From assembly GCF_000759535.1 (NCBI RefSeq), contig NZ_CP009455.1, positions 372,001 to 436,000 on the forward strand: a stretch of 64,000 nt of DNA, written 5' to 3'. Shown in pieces: positions 10,205 through 19,284 of the stretch (its first letter is position 1; each line of letters begins with the position of its first letter). A program made the translations under genes and the position numbers. The notes under the pieces were generated by a model. The model had not been told where the DNA came from, searched no databases, and saw nothing but the letters and a program-made list of their open reading frames with translations. Source of the stretch: Pseudomonas cremoricolorata. Its GTDB lineage: Bacteria > Pseudomonadota > Gammaproteobacteria > Pseudomonadales > Pseudomonadaceae.

Positions 10205-11566
10205 TCAGGCCTTGGCCTGACGCAGCTTCTTCAGCTTGAAGGCCACACCCAGCACCGCGATCCAGGCCGGAATCAACGCCACCGAGATGCGAATCGGCGG
10301 GGTTAGGTACATCACCACCACGATCAGCACGATGAACGCCAGGCACAGGTAGTTGGTGAACGGGTGACCCCAACTGCGGTAGAACGGCGTCTGCCCCTGG
10401 GCCAGCTTGGCCTTGCGGAACTTCAGGTGGGTGATGCTGATGCTCGCCCAGTTGATCACCAGCGCCGAGACCGCCAAGGCCATCAGCAGGCCGAAGGCCT
10501 CGCCTGGCATCAGGTAGTTGATCACCACGCACAGCCCAGTGGCCACGGCCGACACCCCCAGCGCTGCCAACGGCACGCCACGGCGATTGAGCTTGAGCAA
10601 CTGGCGCGGCGCATCGCCCTGGCTGGCCAGGCCGAACAGCATGCGGCTGTTGGCGTAGACACAGCTGTTGTAGACCGACAGCGCCGCCGTCAGCACCACC
10701 ACATTGAGCACCGTGGCCACCACGTCGCTGTCCAGTTCATGGAAGATCATCACGAACGGACTACCGCCCTGCACCACCTTTTGCCACGGGTACAGCGCCA
10801 GCAGCACGGCCAGCGCGCCGATGTAGAAGATCAGGATGCGGTAGACCACCTGATTGGTGGCCTTGGGAATGCTTAGCCGTGGGTTGTCGGCCTCGGCAGC
10901 GGTGATCCCAACCAGTTCCAGCCCGCCGAAGGAAAACATGATCACCGCCAGCGCCATGACCAGGCCGGTGATGCCATTGGGGAAGAAGCCGCCGTGTTGC
11001 CACAGGTTGGCGATGCTCGCATCCGGCCCGCCGTTACCGGTGCCGAGCAGCCAGGCGCCGAAGCCGATCATGCTGACGATGGCCGCCACCTTGATCAGCG
11101 AGAACCAGAACTCCATCTCGCCATACACCTTCACTTGGGTCAGGTTGATGGCGTTGATCACCACGAAGAAGATCGCCGCCGTGGCCCAGGTGGGGAAGTC
11201 CGGCCACCAGTACTTGATGTAGATCCCCACCGCGGTCAGCTCGGCCATGCCCACCAGGACATACACCACCCAGTAGTTCCAGCCCGAGACGAAGCCTGCG
11301 AACTCGCTCCAGTAGTTGTGCGCGAAGTGGCTGAAGCTGCCGGCAACCGGCTCCTCGACCACCATCTCGCCGAGCTGGCGCATGATGAAGAACGCCATCA
11401 GACCGGCGATCGCGTAGCCGAGCAGCACCGAGGGGCCGGCCAGCTGGATGGTCTGGGCGATGCCGAGGAACAGCCCCGTGCCAATGGCTCCACCCAGGGC
11501 GATCAACTGGATGTGACGGTTTTTCAGACCGCGTTTGAGCGGTTCTGGCGAGTGCTGCGTGTCCAT
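10205..11566 (-). CDS. Amino-acid permease of the APC/AAT family (AroP/ProY type)
   Basis: A 453-residue inner-membrane importer with twelve predicted membrane segments. The N-terminal signature LKNRHIQLIALGGAIGTGLFLG and EPVAGSFSHFAHNYW, plus SFGGLELVGITAAEADNPR in the middle, are characteristic of the AroP, ProY and GabP group. The substrate cannot be told from sequence; aromatic amino acids, proline or a related amino acid are all possible. The gene converges with the antiporter, and their stop codons are 3 nt apart. It is followed upstream by an AEC transporter in the same orientation. Confidence 0.9.
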   Translation of the reverse strand: MDTQHSPEPLKRGLKNRHIQLIALGGAIGTGLFLGIAQTIQLAGPSVLLGYAIAGLMAFFIMRQLGEMVVEEPVAGSFSHFAHNYWSEFAGFVSGWNYWVVYVLVGMAELTAVGIYIKYWWPDFPTWATAAIFFVVINAINLTQVKVYGEMEFWFSLIKVAAIVSMIGFGAWLLGTGNGGPDASIANLWQHGGFFPNGITGLVMALAVIMFSFGGLELVGITAAEADNPRLSIPKATNQVVYRILIFYIGALAVLLALYPWQKVVQGGSPFVMIFHELDSDVVATVLNVVVLTAALSVYNSCVYANSRMLFGLASQGDAPRQLLKLNRRGVPLAALGVSAVATGLCVVINYLMPGEAFGLLMALAVSALVINWASISITHLKFRKAKLAQGQTPFYRSWGHPFTNYLCLAFIVLIVVVMYLTPPIRISVALIPAWIAVLGVAFKLKKLRQAKA

Positions 11567-11614
11567 GCGGTGTCCTATGGCTCAGAAAACGGTGGCGAAG
11601 TCGGCAGTGAGCAT

Positions 11615-12556
11615 CTAGATCCATCCGCCCCACTGCAAGACGAAAATGCCGATATTGGTGGTGATGGCGGCCATCAGCGTGGTGATGACGATGATCGAGG
11701 CCGCCAACTGGTGGTTGCCCTGGGCTGCACGGGCCATGACATAGCTGGCCGCTGCGGTGGGGCTGCCGAAATACAGGAACAGAATGCCCAGCTCGGCGCC
11801 GCGGAACCCGCACAGCCAGGCCCCCAGGGTGCCCAGCAGCGGTAGCCAGAGCATTTTCAACAAGCTGACCTCCAAGGCCACCTTGCCGCTGTCGCGCAGC
11901 GCCGGCAGCGACAGCGTGCCGCCGATGCAGATCAGCGCCAGCGGCAGGCTCATCTGCGCCAGGTAGTCGCCGGAGGTCAGCAGCCAGTTGGGCAACGCTA
12001 CCTCGCCGTAGGCCAGCGCGGTGGCCAGCAGCACACTGAGGATCAGCGGATTGCTCAGCACGCTCTTGGCGATGCTCAATGGGTCGGACTTGAGCTCGCG
12101 GCTATACACCGCCAGCACCACCGCCGAGAGCGTGTTGTAGAGCAGGATCACCAGGCCGGCGAGCAACGCGCCGAGGGAAATGCCGTGGTCGCCATACAGG
12201 CTCGCCGCCAGCGCCAGGCCGATGATGCCGTTGTTACCGCGAAAGCTGCCCTGGGTATAGATGCCACGATCGGCATACGCACAGCGACGGATCGCCAGCC
12301 ACCACGACAGACCGAAACCGATCAGCGTGGCCACGGTGAAGTAAACGATCAGGCCTGGCTGCACAGCGCTGGACAGGTCGGCATGGTAGATGCCGAGGAA
12401 CAGCAGCGCCGGCATGCACACGTTGAACACCAGGTTCGAGGCCACCCGATTGAAGGCATCGTCGATCAACCCGATACGCTTGAGCAGTACGCCGAGAAAC
12501 AGCATGGCGAACACAGGTGCCGTGATGTTCAGGGTCTGGATCAGCAGCTCGAGCAT
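11615..12556 (-). CDS. AEC-family (auxin efflux carrier-like) transporter
   Basis: A 313-residue membrane protein with about ten hydrophobic segments in two halves. The first half contains FNRVASNLVFNVCMPALLFLGIY and GIIGLALAASLYG, matching the membrane transport/AEC family, whose bacterial members move dicarboxylates or other small anions. The substrate is unknown. It has its own short leader and lies 48 nt upstream of the permease gene. The intrinsic terminator of roxR separates it from the two-component system. Confidence 0.87.
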   Translation of the reverse strand: MLELLIQTLNITAPVFAMLFLGVLLKRIGLIDDAFNRVASNLVFNVCMPALLFLGIYHADLSSAVQPGLIVYFTVATLIGFGLSWWLAIRRCAYADRGIYTQGSFRGNNGIIGLALAASLYGDHGISLGALLAGLVILLYNTLSAVVLAVYSRELKSDPLSIAKSVLSNPLILSVLLATALAYGEVALPNWLLTSGDYLAQMSLPLALICIGGTLSLPALRDSGKVALEVSLLKMLWLPLLGTLGAWLCGFRGAELGILFLYFGSPTAAASYVMARAAQGNHQLAASIIVITTLMAAITTNIGIFVLQWGGWI

Positions 12557-12634
12557 GGGGCGGGACGTCCCGGTGTGGCGGAATGAGGGCGCTAATCATA
12601 CGCCAGCGGCCAGCAATTGCGGTTTCCCACAGGC

Positions 12635-12667
12635 AATAAAAAGGCAGTTCCCGCCTAGGAACTGCCT
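12635..12667 (-). terminator. Intrinsic terminator after roxR
   Basis: On the minus strand a perfect 10-bp stem (AGGCAGTTCC with GGAACTGCCT, 6-nt loop) is followed by TTTTTATT. It lies about 20 nt past the roxR stop and closes the roxSR operon. Confidence 0.85.
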
Positions 12668-12685
12668 GATAGGCCAGGGCAAAGC

Positions 12686-13249
12686 TTAGCGCCGCACCGG
12701 GCGCTTCTGCAACTTGCGCTGCAGGGTCCGCCGGTGCATGCCCAGCGCCCGCGCGGTGGCGGAAATATTGCCCTCGTGCTCGGTCAGCACGCGTTGGATG
12801 TGTTCCCACTGCAAGCGGTCGACCGACATCGGGTTTTCCGGCACCAGGGTGTCGAGGTTGGCATGCTCGGACAGCAGTGCCGCCAGCACGTCGTCGGCGT
12901 CGGCCGGTTTGCACAGGTAGTTGCAGGCACCGCGCTTGATCGCCTCGACCGCGGTGGCGATGCTCGAATAGCCGGTCAGCACTACCACGCGCATTTCCGC
13001 ATCGAGCTCCAGCAGCTTGGGCAACAGCACCAGGCCCGAATCGCCTTCCATCTTCAGGTCGAGGGTGGCGTAGTCGGGCAGGTCGCGCTTGGCCAGCTCG
13101 TAGCCTTCTTCCGCGGAGGCTGCGGTGCTGACGCGAAAGCCGCGGCGGCTCATGGCCCGGGCCATGACTCGGGTAAAGGTGGCGTCGTCATCTACCAGCA
13201 GCAGGTGGGGCAGCTCTTCGCCGTCAACCTGGATTTCATCGCTCATCAT
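12686..13249 (-). CDS. roxR: Redox response regulator RoxR (RegA/PrrA/ActR family)
   Basis: A 186-187-residue two-domain regulator. The receiver domain has the acidic pair in LLLVDDDATF, the phospho-acceptor aspartate in YATLDLKMEGDSG (D64 from the first ATG), and conserved VVLTGYSSIATAVEAIKRGA. The C-terminal Fis-type helix-turn-helix reads GNISATARALGMHRRTLQRKL. It controls respiratory genes in response to redox state in Pseudomonas relatives. Two ATGs in a row (13249, 13246) could serve as start, and GGAGAG is better placed for the second. The first overlaps the roxS stop codon. Confidence 0.93.
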   Translation of the reverse strand: MMSDEIQVDGEELPHLLLVDDDATFTRVMARAMSRRGFRVSTAASAEEGYELAKRDLPDYATLDLKMEGDSGLVLLPKLLELDAEMRVVVLTGYSSIATAVEAIKRGACNYLCKPADADDVLAALLSEHANLDTLVPENPMSVDRLQWEHIQRVLTEHEGNISATARALGMHRRTLQRKLQKRPVRR

Positions 13250-14502
13250 TGCTCTCCTCGCGTGCCGTAGGGCAGGCGCAGTTCGGTCAGGGTGCCGCCC
13301 TGGTCATGACTATAGAGTTTCACCGAGCCGCCGGCACGCGTCACGCTGGCCTTGCTCAGGAACAGGCCAAGGCCGAAGCCTTTGCCCTTGGTGGTTATGA
13401 AGGGTTTGCCAATGGCCTCGGCGATGGCCGGCGGCACGCCCGGACCATGGTCGCGGATGCTGATCAGGATGTCCTGCTCGTTCCAGTCGAGGTAGACCTG
13501 CAGGTCGTCCGGACAGGCATCGGCGGCATTGTTCAACAGGTTGAGCAAGGCCTGGGTGAGGTCGGGCGGCGGCGCCAGCCTTGGCACTTCACCATCGCGC
13601 AAACGCTGGAAGCGGTAGCTGGTTTCCGGGCGCATCAGGTGCCAGCGGTTGAGCGCCTCGTCGAGCCAGGCGGTGACGTCCTGCTCGACGATGTCCATGC
13701 GCCGGTTGGCCTCGGCAGCGCGCACCAGCTGCTGCAGGCTGTGTTTGCACGACTGCACCTGGTCCTGCAGCACGGCGAGGTCTTCCTGCAGTTGCGGGTC
13801 GCGGTGGTCCTGGCGCATTTCATTGAGCAGCACGCTCATGGTCGCCAGTGGCGTACCCAGCTCGTGGGCAGCCCCGGCGGCCTGGGTGGCGACGGCCAGC
13901 AGTTGCTCGTCGCGCAGGCTGTCTTCGCGGCGCTCTGCACGCATCTGCTCGGCACGGCGCAGTTCCTCGGCCATGCGCGCAGCGAAGAAGGTGATCACCG
14001 CAGCGGCCAGGGCGATGCTCAGCCACATGCCGTAGACCTGCATCTTGTCCCGCGCCATGGGCAGGTCTTCGAGGGGGTAGAACTGCACCAGCAGCAGGCT
14101 GTAGGCCGCCAGGGCGATGCCCGAGAGCACCAGTGAATACAGCCACGGCAAAGTCACCGCAGCGATCGCCAGCGGCACCAGGTAATAGGAAACGAACGGG
14201 TTGGTCGAACCGCCCGAGTAATACAGCAGCGCACTGTGGATCAACAGGTCGCAGGCCAGCTGTAACGCGTATTCGAGTTCGGTGACCGGCAGCGACAGGC
14301 GCAGACGCAAGGCGGTGAAAGCGCACAGCAATGACGACAGCGCCAGGGTCAGGGCCAGCGACAGCCAGGGTAATGGCAGCAGTTCGGTCCAGTAGGCGAC
14401 GCCCACTGACCCGGCCTGGGCGGCCAGCACCAGCACCCGAATGACGGTCAGGCGCCAGAGGTTCTGACGGGTAGCGGACAACGGATGTACGGCGGCGAGC
14501 AT
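13246..14502 (-). CDS. roxS: Redox sensor histidine kinase RoxS (RegB/PrrB family)
   Basis: A 418-residue membrane histidine kinase. About six membrane segments fill residues 15-180. Between two of them is GGSTNPF, which matches the GGXXNPF quinone-binding heptad known from RegB. The H-box is GAAHELGTPLATMS, followed by an HATPase_c domain with NAADAC, DHGPGVP and GKGFGLGLFLS. It probably senses the ubiquinone redox state and phosphorylates RoxR. The ATG at 14502 is preceded by CAGGAGAGCTC, so I chose it over an ATG 29 codons upstream. The stop overlaps roxR. Confidence 0.93.
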   Translation of the reverse strand: MLAAVHPLSATRQNLWRLTVIRVLVLAAQAGSVGVAYWTELLPLPWLSLALTLALSSLLCAFTALRLRLSLPVTELEYALQLACDLLIHSALLYYSGGSTNPFVSYYLVPLAIAAVTLPWLYSLVLSGIALAAYSLLLVQFYPLEDLPMARDKMQVYGMWLSIALAAAVITFFAARMAEELRRAEQMRAERREDSLRDEQLLAVATQAAGAAHELGTPLATMSVLLNEMRQDHRDPQLQEDLAVLQDQVQSCKHSLQQLVRAAEANRRMDIVEQDVTAWLDEALNRWHLMRPETSYRFQRLRDGEVPRLAPPPDLTQALLNLLNNAADACPDDLQVYLDWNEQDILISIRDHGPGVPPAIAEAIGKPFITTKGKGFGLGLFLSKASVTRAGGSVKLYSHDQGGTLTELRLPYGTRGEQ

Positions 14503-14540
14503 GAGCTCTCCTGAGGGCAACGGCGGGGAAAAACACGCGG

Positions 14541-14569
14541 AGTATACCGAAATGGCGCTGCGCCCTGAA
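14541..14569 (-). promoter_or_regulatory. Candidate roxS promoter
   Basis: On the minus strand, TTCAGG (14569-14564) and a perfect TATACT (14546-14541) are 17 nt apart, about 40 nt upstream of the roxS start. The -10 is strong and the -35 is weak. Confidence 0.4.
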
Positions 14570-14706
14570 GCGATGCGGCAAAGCGCCACACTTTGATACA
14601 GCTACATGATGGCACTTTTGAACCCGATTTGCTGTCGTCGGTCTGATTGGCCAGGTGCGCAGCCCATCGCGCCCAACCGAACGCTGTCAACACCAAGGAG
14701 CCACAC

Positions 14707-15420
14707 ATGCACATGCCCCGTCGCAGCACCGCTGTGATTATCACCTGCGGCCTGCTGGCCAGCCTGCCCGCGCTGGCCGCGGACGAACCGCGCTACAACC
14801 AGGTATCGCTGCGCGCCGAAGTGAGCAAGGAAGTCGCCCGCGACCTGATGGTCGTGACGTTGTACAGCGAAGCGCAGAACACCGACCCCGGCAAACTCGC
14901 CAAGCAGATCACCGAGACCATGAACAAGGCCGTGCAACAGGCCCGTGAGGTCAAGGACGTGAAGATCAGCCAGGGCAGCCGCAACAGCTACCCGGTCTAT
15001 GACAGCAAGGGGCAGAAGATCAGCGGCTGGCGCGAACGCGCTGAACTGCGCCTGGAAAGCGCCGACTTCCCGGCCCTGTCCAAGCTCACCGGCGAGCTGC
15101 TGCAAGACCTGAAGATGGGCGGCATGGACTTCTCCATCGCCCCGGCCACGCGCAAGACCAGCGAAGACGAACTGCTCAAGGAAGCGGTCAACGCCTTCAA
15201 GGCCCGTGCCCAGCTGGCCACCGAGGCGCTCGGTGGGTCGGGCTACAAGGTGGTCAACCTCAACCTCAACAGCAGCGGCTACCCGCGCCCCTACCTGCGC
15301 AGCGCACCCATGGCGATGAAAGCCATGAGCGACGAAGCGGCGCCAGCACCTGACATTGAGGCCGGCACCAGCGAAGTGACGCTCAATGCAGACGGTCTGA
15401 TCGAAGTGCAGATGCCCTGA
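14707..15420 (+). CDS. SIMPL-domain (DUF541) periplasmic protein
   Basis: A 237-residue secreted protein with a typical signal peptide (basic head MPRRS, hydrophobic stretch, cleavage after LPALAA) and one SIMPL/DUF541 domain covering most of the rest. This family includes Brucella BP26, which forms ring-shaped assemblies, and E. coli YggE, linked to oxidative-stress tolerance. The exact role here is unknown. AAGGAG lies 9 nt before the ATG at 14707, and a second ATG follows two codons later. It is divergent from roxS, with a 204-nt shared upstream region. Confidence 0.87.
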   Translation: MHMPRRSTAVIITCGLLASLPALAADEPRYNQVSLRAEVSKEVARDLMVVTLYSEAQNTDPGKLAKQITETMNKAVQQAREVKDVKISQGSRNSYPVYDSKGQKISGWRERAELRLESADFPALSKLTGELLQDLKMGGMDFSIAPATRKTSEDELLKEAVNAFKARAQLATEALGGSGYKVVNLNLNSSGYPRPYLRSAPMAMKAMSDEAAPAPDIEAGTSEVTLNADGLIEVQMP

Positions 15421-15746
15421 CTTTTGCTGCTCGACCCAGGCTGCGCAAAGCGGCCTGGGTCATTCATCGGTAAAGATTCCTACCTACGTGTTAACCCTTG
15501 CCTACAGGCATTTAAGCCCCTTCTCACGCCCCGAAAAACCTTGAAAAAGTTGCTATTTTCGGCAAATTAGCTGGATTAAAGCCTTAAAACCTCAAGAACT
15601 TATATCGATGCGACATCGATGTACGTTCGTTCCACTTTTTCACCCTTATTCGCTTTTTCGACATTGCAAAGCCCACCACCCTGGACAAGTATCCGGTGCG
15701 GCTCACGAGGCCATCTCCTCCGAAAAATGACAAGAATGAGGCCACC
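15421..15746. other. Intergenic region upstream of the peptide-uptake operon
   Basis: A 326-nt stretch that is noticeably AT-rich between about 15470 and 15670 and has no supportable gene. Its one clear structural element is an inverted repeat, ATCGATG-cga-CATCGAT, at 15604-15620. It should hold the operon promoter and probably an operator, but I could not pick convincing -35 and -10 hexamers. Confidence 0.6.
15604..15620. promoter_or_regulatory. Candidate operator palindrome before the peptide operon
   Basis: A perfect 7-3-7 inverted repeat (ATCGATG, cga, CATCGAT) 127 nt ahead of the first binding-protein gene. Size and position suit a dimeric regulator, but no regulator gene is adjacent and no family is assigned. 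Confidence 0.35.
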
Positions 15747-17372
15747 ATGCTCAAACATGCAGTCATCCCGCTCGCGCTCGCCACAGGCTTTCTGATCGCC
15801 AGCCCGAGCGCCGTCGCAGCCTCCAACCTGGTGTTCTGTTCCGAGGGCAGCCCGGCCGGTTTCGACCCGGGCCAGTACACCACCGGGACCGATTTCGATG
15901 CCTCGGCCGAACCGCTGTTCAACCGCCTGACCCAGTTCGAACGCGGTGGCACCCAGGTGATACCGGGCCTGGCCAGCCGCTGGGAGGTGTCCAACGACGG
16001 CAAGACCTACACGTTTCACTTGCGTGAAGGGGTGAAGTTCCACCGCACCGACTACTTCACCCCCAGCCGCGAATTTCAGGCCGATGACGTGTTGTTCACG
16101 TTCAACCGCATGCTCGACGCCCAGCACCCGTTCCGCGAGGCATACCCCAGCGAGTTCCCCTACTTCACCGACATGGGCATGGACAAGAACATCGCCCGTG
16201 TGGAGAAGCTCGACGAGCACACCGTGCGCTTCACCCTCAACCAGATCGACGCCGCCTTCATCCAGAACCTGGCAATGAGCTTTGCCTCGATTCATTCGGC
16301 CGAATACGCCGAGCAATTGCTCAAGCAGGGCGCTGCGGCAGACATCAACCAGAAGCCGATCGGCACCGGCCCGTTCGTCTTCAGCCGCTATCAGAAGGAC
16401 GCAGTGATTCGCTTCAAGGGCAATCAGGACTATTGGAAGCCCGATGACGTCAAGCTCGACAGCCTGATCTTCACCATCACCACCGACCCCTCGGTGCGCA
16501 TCCAGAAGCTGCGCAAGAACGAATGCCAGATAACCCTGTTCCCCCGCCCAGCCGACCTCCAGGCGCTGAAGCAAGACCCCAACCTGCAGATGCCCGAACA
16601 GGCCGGCTACAACCTTGGCTACATCGCCTACAACGTGATGGACACCCTCAAAGGCAGCGATCAGCCCAACCCCATGGCCCAGCTCAAGGTGCGTCAGGCA
16701 CTGGACATGTCGGTGAACAAGCAGCAGATCATCGACTCGGTGTACCAGGGTGCCGGGCAACTGGCGGTCAATGCCATGCCGCCGACCCAGTGGTCGTACG
16801 ACACCAGCATCAAGGACGTGCCCTTCGACCCGATCAAGGCCAAGGCGCTGCTCAAGGAGGCCGGTATCAAGGAAGGCACCCACATCAGCCTGTGGGCCAT
16901 GCCGGTGCAGCGCCCGTACAACCCCAACGCCCGGCTCATGGCGCAGATGCTCCAGGCCGACTGGGCCAAGATCGGCATCAAGGCCGATATCGTCAGCTAT
17001 GAGTGGGGCGAGTACATCAAGCGCTCCAAGGGTGGCGAGAACGGCGCCATGCTGATCGGCTGGAGTGGCGACAACGGTGACCCGGACAACTGGCTCGGCA
17101 CCCTGTTCGGCTGCGACTCGCTGGCCGGCAACAACTTCTCCAAGTGGTGCTACAAGCCCTACGACGACCTCATCAAGCAGGCCAAGGCCACCTCCGACCA
17201 GGCCCAGCGCAGTGCGCTCTACCAGCAGGCCCAGCGCATCCTCAAGGAACAGGTGCCGATGACGCCCATCGCCCACTCAACGGTGTACCAGCCCATGAGG
17301 AAATCGGTGCAGGGCTTCAAGATCAGCCCGTTCGGCCTCAACTCGTTCTACGGCGTCAGCGTCAACGAGTAG
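15747..17372 (+). CDS. Peptide ABC transporter substrate-binding protein, copy 1 (DppA-like)
   Basis: A 541-residue periplasmic binding protein of the SBP_bac_5 cluster. A signal peptide (residues 1-27, ending PSAVAA) precedes SNLVFCSEGSPAGFDPGQY. The family signature around FHLREGVKFH and FNADDVLF-like sequence, plus GDNGDPDNWLGTLFGCDS near the C terminus, mark it as dipeptide/haem-type DppA. I chose the ATG at 15747 because GAGG lies 5 nt ahead and the signal peptide begins there. It is the first gene of the cluster and is very similar to copy 2 along its whole length, which indicates tandem duplication. Confidence 0.93.
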   Translation: MLKHAVIPLALATGFLIASPSAVAASNLVFCSEGSPAGFDPGQYTTGTDFDASAEPLFNRLTQFERGGTQVIPGLASRWEVSNDGKTYTFHLREGVKFHRTDYFTPSREFQADDVLFTFNRMLDAQHPFREAYPSEFPYFTDMGMDKNIARVEKLDEHTVRFTLNQIDAAFIQNLAMSFASIHSAEYAEQLLKQGAAADINQKPIGTGPFVFSRYQKDAVIRFKGNQDYWKPDDVKLDSLIFTITTDPSVRIQKLRKNECQITLFPRPADLQALKQDPNLQMPEQAGYNLGYIAYNVMDTLKGSDQPNPMAQLKVRQALDMSVNKQQIIDSVYQGAGQLAVNAMPPTQWSYDTSIKDVPFDPIKAKALLKEAGIKEGTHISLWAMPVQRPYNPNARLMAQMLQADWAKIGIKADIVSYEWGEYIKRSKGGENGAMLIGWSGDNGDPDNWLGTLFGCDSLAGNNFSKWCYKPYDDLIKQAKATSDQAQRSALYQQAQRILKEQVPMTPIAHSTVYQPMRKSVQGFKISPFGLNSFYGVSVNE

Positions 17373-17543
17373 CCGCAGGCACAGGGTTTGGGAAGCGTTA
17401 CGCCCGGCCTCGGAGATTTCCTCTCTTATCCGCGTGCAGTGCATGCGACCGTCAGCCAGCCGTTTTCGCTCGACGAAGCGTGGTCTGCTGCCAGCGCATG
17501 CCCATGCGTACAACGGACTCATCGACTTGGGCAAGGAGTTGTC

Positions 17544-19133
17544 ATGCGTTTGATTCTGCTATGCGCCTTACTGGGCGCAGGCCTGCTCAGCCACAGCGCC
17601 GCAGCGCTGGCCAACAGCCTGGTGTTCTGCTCCGAGGGCAGCCCCGCAGGCTTCGACACGGCACAATTCACCAGCGCCACCGACAACGACGCCAGCGCGC
17701 CGCTGTACAACCGCCTGGTGGAGTTCGAACGCGGCGGCACCGCCGTGCAACCGGCCCTGGCTACCCACTGGGAGGTGTCGGACGATGGCCTGCGCTACAC
17801 CTTCCACCTGCGTGAAGGCGTCAGGTTCCACAGTAACGCCACCTTCACCCCGACCCGTGACTTCAACGCCGACGATGTGCTGTTCAGCGTGCGCCGTATG
17901 CTCGACAAGCAGCACCCGTTCCGTCTGGCCTACCCGACCGAGTTCCCCTACTTCGTCAGCATGGGCCTGGACCGCAACATCCTTGCCGTCGACTCCACCG
18001 ACCCACTGACCGTCACCTTCACCCTGGCCCAGGTCGATGCAGCGTTCATCCAGAACCTGGCGATGAGCTTTGCCTCGATCCTCTCGGCCGAATATGCCGA
18101 GCAGCTGCTGAGCGAGGGCAGCCCCGCCGACATCAACCTCAAACCGATCGGCACCGGGCCGTTCGTGTTCCAGCGCTACCAGAAGGACGCGCAGATTCGC
18201 TACCGCGGCAACCGCGAGTACTGGGCACCCGAGCAGGTCCGACTCGACACTCTGGTGTTCTCGATCAACGTCGATCCCTCGGTGCGGGTGCAGAAGCTGC
18301 GCCGCAACGAGTGTCAGGTCACCCTCAACCCGCGCCCCGCCGACCTGCCGCAGCTCAAGACCGAACCGGCGCTGCAGGTGCTGCAGCAAGCCGGCTTCAA
18401 CCTGGGCTACATCGCCTACAACACCCAGCGCGCGCCGTTCGACCAGCTCAAGGTGCGCCAGGCGCTGGACATGGCGGTGAACAAGGCGGCGATCCTGCAG
18501 GCGGTGTATGGCGAGGCTGGGCAACTGGCGGTCAACGCCATGCCGCCGACCCAATGGTCGTACGATGCCACCATCAAGGATGCGCCGTTCGATCCGGCCA
18601 AGGCCAAGGCCCTGCTTACCGAAGCTGGAGTCGAGCCGGGGCATGAAATCACCCTGTGGGCGATGCCGGTGCAGCGCCCTTACAACCCCAACGCCAAACT
18701 CATGGCACAGATGCTCCAGGCCGACTGGCAGGCCATCGGCTTCAACGTGCGGATCGTCAGCTATGAATGGGGCGAGTACCTCAAACGCCTGAAGAATGGC
18801 GAGCACGATATCGCCCTGGTCGGCTGGACCGGCGACAACGGCGACCCGGACAACTGGCTCGGCACGCTGTACAGCTGCGCCGCCATTGGCAGCAACAACT
18901 ACGCCCGCTGGTGCGACGGCGAATACGACCAATGGGTCGAGCAGGCCCGGCGGATCACCGACCCGGCCCAACGCACAGCGTTGTACCAGCGTGCGCAGCA
19001 GCGCCTGAAACAGCAGGTGCCGATCACTCCAGTGGCGCATTCCACCGTCAATCAGCCGATTCGCCGCACGGTGCTCGATTTCCAGGTCAGCCCGTTCGGC
19101 CGCAACACCTTCTCCGGCGTCAGTACCGAATAA
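17544..19133 (+). CDS. Peptide ABC transporter substrate-binding protein, copy 2 (DppA-like)
   Basis: A 529-residue paralogue of the preceding gene, with signal peptide MRLILLCALLGAGLLS to about LAN and then SLVFCSEGSPAGFDTAQF. It shares long identical stretches with copy 1, for example SFASI-SAEYAEQLL, AVNAMPPTQWSYD and LWAMPVQRPYNPNA. The cysteines flanking the binding fold are kept. An AAGGAG lies 8 nt before the ATG at 17544. The open frame extends 52 codons upstream but without signal-peptide character. The 171-nt gap from copy 1 could hold a secondary promoter; none is obvious. Confidence 0.93.
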   Translation: MRLILLCALLGAGLLSHSAAALANSLVFCSEGSPAGFDTAQFTSATDNDASAPLYNRLVEFERGGTAVQPALATHWEVSDDGLRYTFHLREGVRFHSNATFTPTRDFNADDVLFSVRRMLDKQHPFRLAYPTEFPYFVSMGLDRNILAVDSTDPLTVTFTLAQVDAAFIQNLAMSFASILSAEYAEQLLSEGSPADINLKPIGTGPFVFQRYQKDAQIRYRGNREYWAPEQVRLDTLVFSINVDPSVRVQKLRRNECQVTLNPRPADLPQLKTEPALQVLQQAGFNLGYIAYNTQRAPFDQLKVRQALDMAVNKAAILQAVYGEAGQLAVNAMPPTQWSYDATIKDAPFDPAKAKALLTEAGVEPGHEITLWAMPVQRPYNPNAKLMAQMLQADWQAIGFNVRIVSYEWGEYLKRLKNGEHDIALVGWTGDNGDPDNWLGTLYSCAAIGSNNYARWCDGEYDQWVEQARRITDPAQRTALYQRAQQRLKQQVPITPVAHSTVNQPIRRTVLDFQVSPFGRNTFSGVSTE

Positions 19134-19148
19134 CCCTTCACCCAACTC

Positions 19149-19171
19149 CGGGAGTGGCCGCGCCACTCCCG
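19149..19171. other. Intercistronic hairpin between binding protein 2 and the porin
   Basis: A perfect 10-bp stem, CGGGAGTGGC with GCCACTCCCG, and a 3-nt loop, 15 nt past the stop. It has no T-run, so it is more likely an mRNA-stabilising or attenuating structure than a full terminator. Confidence 0.55.
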
Positions 19172-19284
19172 TGGCGACGTGCACCCGGAATTTGCCTACA
19201 GGACCCACTGAACTCGTTTCGCAACACCCTGCCGCACCTACCCCGCCCTGCCAGGCGGGTCATAACGAGAAAGGAGCATTCACC

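Noticed and set aside
15600..19208. Two antisense open frames of about 550 codons opposite the first two binding-protein genes
   Set aside because: They mirror genes with signal peptides and clear family motifs. Long antisense frames are expected in this GC-rich codon usage, and the products are His/Gly/Val-rich with no recognisable domain.
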